Shown here: piece by piece, positions 5,384-5,775 of the stretch
Numbering within the stretch: the stretch's first letter is position 1
How the letters are laid out: every line of letters begins with the position of its first letter
Assembly: GCA_016296565.1 (NCBI GenBank)
Contig: JAEDJB010000114.1
Location: forward strand, 1 to 5,775
Reading direction: 5' to 3'
Origin: Oscillospiraceae bacterium
Lineage (GTDB): Bacteria > Bacillota > Clostridia > Oscillospirales > Oscillospiraceae
Length of the DNA: 5,775 nucleotides
Position numbers and translations under genes: made by a program
The notes under the pieces: generated by a model
The model's database searches: none
Told to the model about the DNA's origin: nothing
What the model saw: the letters and a program-made list of their open reading frames with translations, nothing else

Positions 5384-5775
5384 TTACTCGTCAAAGGAGA
5401 TGGACAGAACCTCGTCCTCGGGTGCCTCCAGGGGCTCTACGGCCTCCAGGGGGCCTTCCTCAAAGGAGAGTTCCTCCTGCTCCTCCTGCTGCTGGTGCAG
5501 GTCGCTGACCGCGGCGGCCACAGCGGCGTAGGCGTTGGGCTTGCCCTGCTGGCCGGCAGGCTCCTCCTCCCGGGGGTTCACCTGGCGGTAGGTAGCAAGG
5601 CCGGAACCTGCGGGGATGAGCTTGCCGATGATGACGTTCTCCTTCAGGCCGATCAGGTGGTCCACCTTGCCCTTGATGGCGGCCTCGGTGAGGACCTTGG
5701 TGGTCTCCTGGAAGGAGGCAGCGGACAGGAAGGAGTCGGTGGCCAGAGAGGCCTTGGTGATGCCCATGAGCAGGG
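5384..5775 (-). CDS. rpoC: RNA polymerase beta' subunit, C-terminal part (5' end outside window)
   Basis: The frame runs from the window edge to TAA at 5386-5384 and gives the last 129 residues. Its first 60 or so residues carry the near-universal end of beta': LLMGITKASLATDSFLSAAS, SFQETTKVLTEAAIKGKVD and GLKENVIIGKLIPAGSG. Beta' forms the active-centre clamp of RNA polymerase together with beta. After the conserved part (ending near RQVNP) there is a tail of about 62 residues, first Gln/Ala-rich, then strongly acidic: about 18 Asp/Glu against one Lys and one Arg. The tail ends SISFDE. Most of the gene is beyond the window on the right. A terminator follows the stop, so rpoC is the last gene of its operon here. 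Confidence 0.97.
   Translation of the reverse strand, partial: LLMGITKASLATDSFLSAASFQETTKVLTEAAIKGKVDHLIGLKENVIIGKLIPAGSGLATYRQVNPREEEPAGQQGKPNAYAAVAAAVSDLHQQQEEQEELSFEEGPLEAVEPLEAPEDEVLSISFDE

Noticed and set aside
4260..5531. Plus-strand open frame (423 codons) across murB and into rpoC
   Set aside because: It is antisense to two well-recognised genes, crosses the rpoC terminator and the murB promoter, and its composition is low-complexity Gly/Gln/Pro.

Overview
The window looks like chromosomal DNA from a GC-rich, spore-forming member of the Clostridia, probably a gut Oscillospiraceae of the Flavonifractor/Lawsonibacter/Intestinimonas type. The order is inferred from four things: dipicolinate synthase genes (endospore-specific), an S-layer-homology (SLH) protein, Gram-positive-style purine-rich ribosome binding sites with sigma-A promoters, and a strong G/C bias at third codon positions. 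The genus is a guess from general gene style, not from a search.

Layout, left to right. (1) 1-507, plus strand: the C-terminal end of a surface protein made of three SLH repeats. (2) 523-562: a perfect hairpin shared by two convergent genes. (3) 561-2019, minus strand: the two-gene dipicolinate synthase operon, spoVFA (dpaA) then spoVFB (dpaB). (4) 2020-2166: a compact divergent control region with a mother-cell (sigma-K/E type) promoter facing left and a near-consensus sigma-A promoter facing right, with a small dyad over the sigma-A -35. (5) 2167-3525, plus strand: a BrnQ-type branched-chain amino acid carrier. (6) 3543-3578: a second shared convergent hairpin. (7) 3592-5204, minus strand: a two-gene unit, murB followed through a 4-nt ATGA overlap by an unrecognised 216-residue acidic protein whose tail has Met at every third position. 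(8) 5205-5383: the murB leader with an AT-rich extended -10 promoter, preceded by the rpoC terminator. (9) 5384-5775, minus strand: the C-terminal end of rpoC (RNA polymerase beta').

Most of the window is ordinary housekeeping and sporulation content: transcription (rpoC), peptidoglycan precursor synthesis (murB), amino acid uptake (brnQ), spore dipicolinate synthesis (spoVFAB) and a surface-anchored protein. I see no mobile element, CRISPR array, tRNA or rRNA. The item most likely to be undescribed is the small protein coupled to murB with the strict (x-x-Met)8 tail. The gene order (rpoC ending in a terminator and followed by murB, and spoVFAB standing alone) is also less usual.
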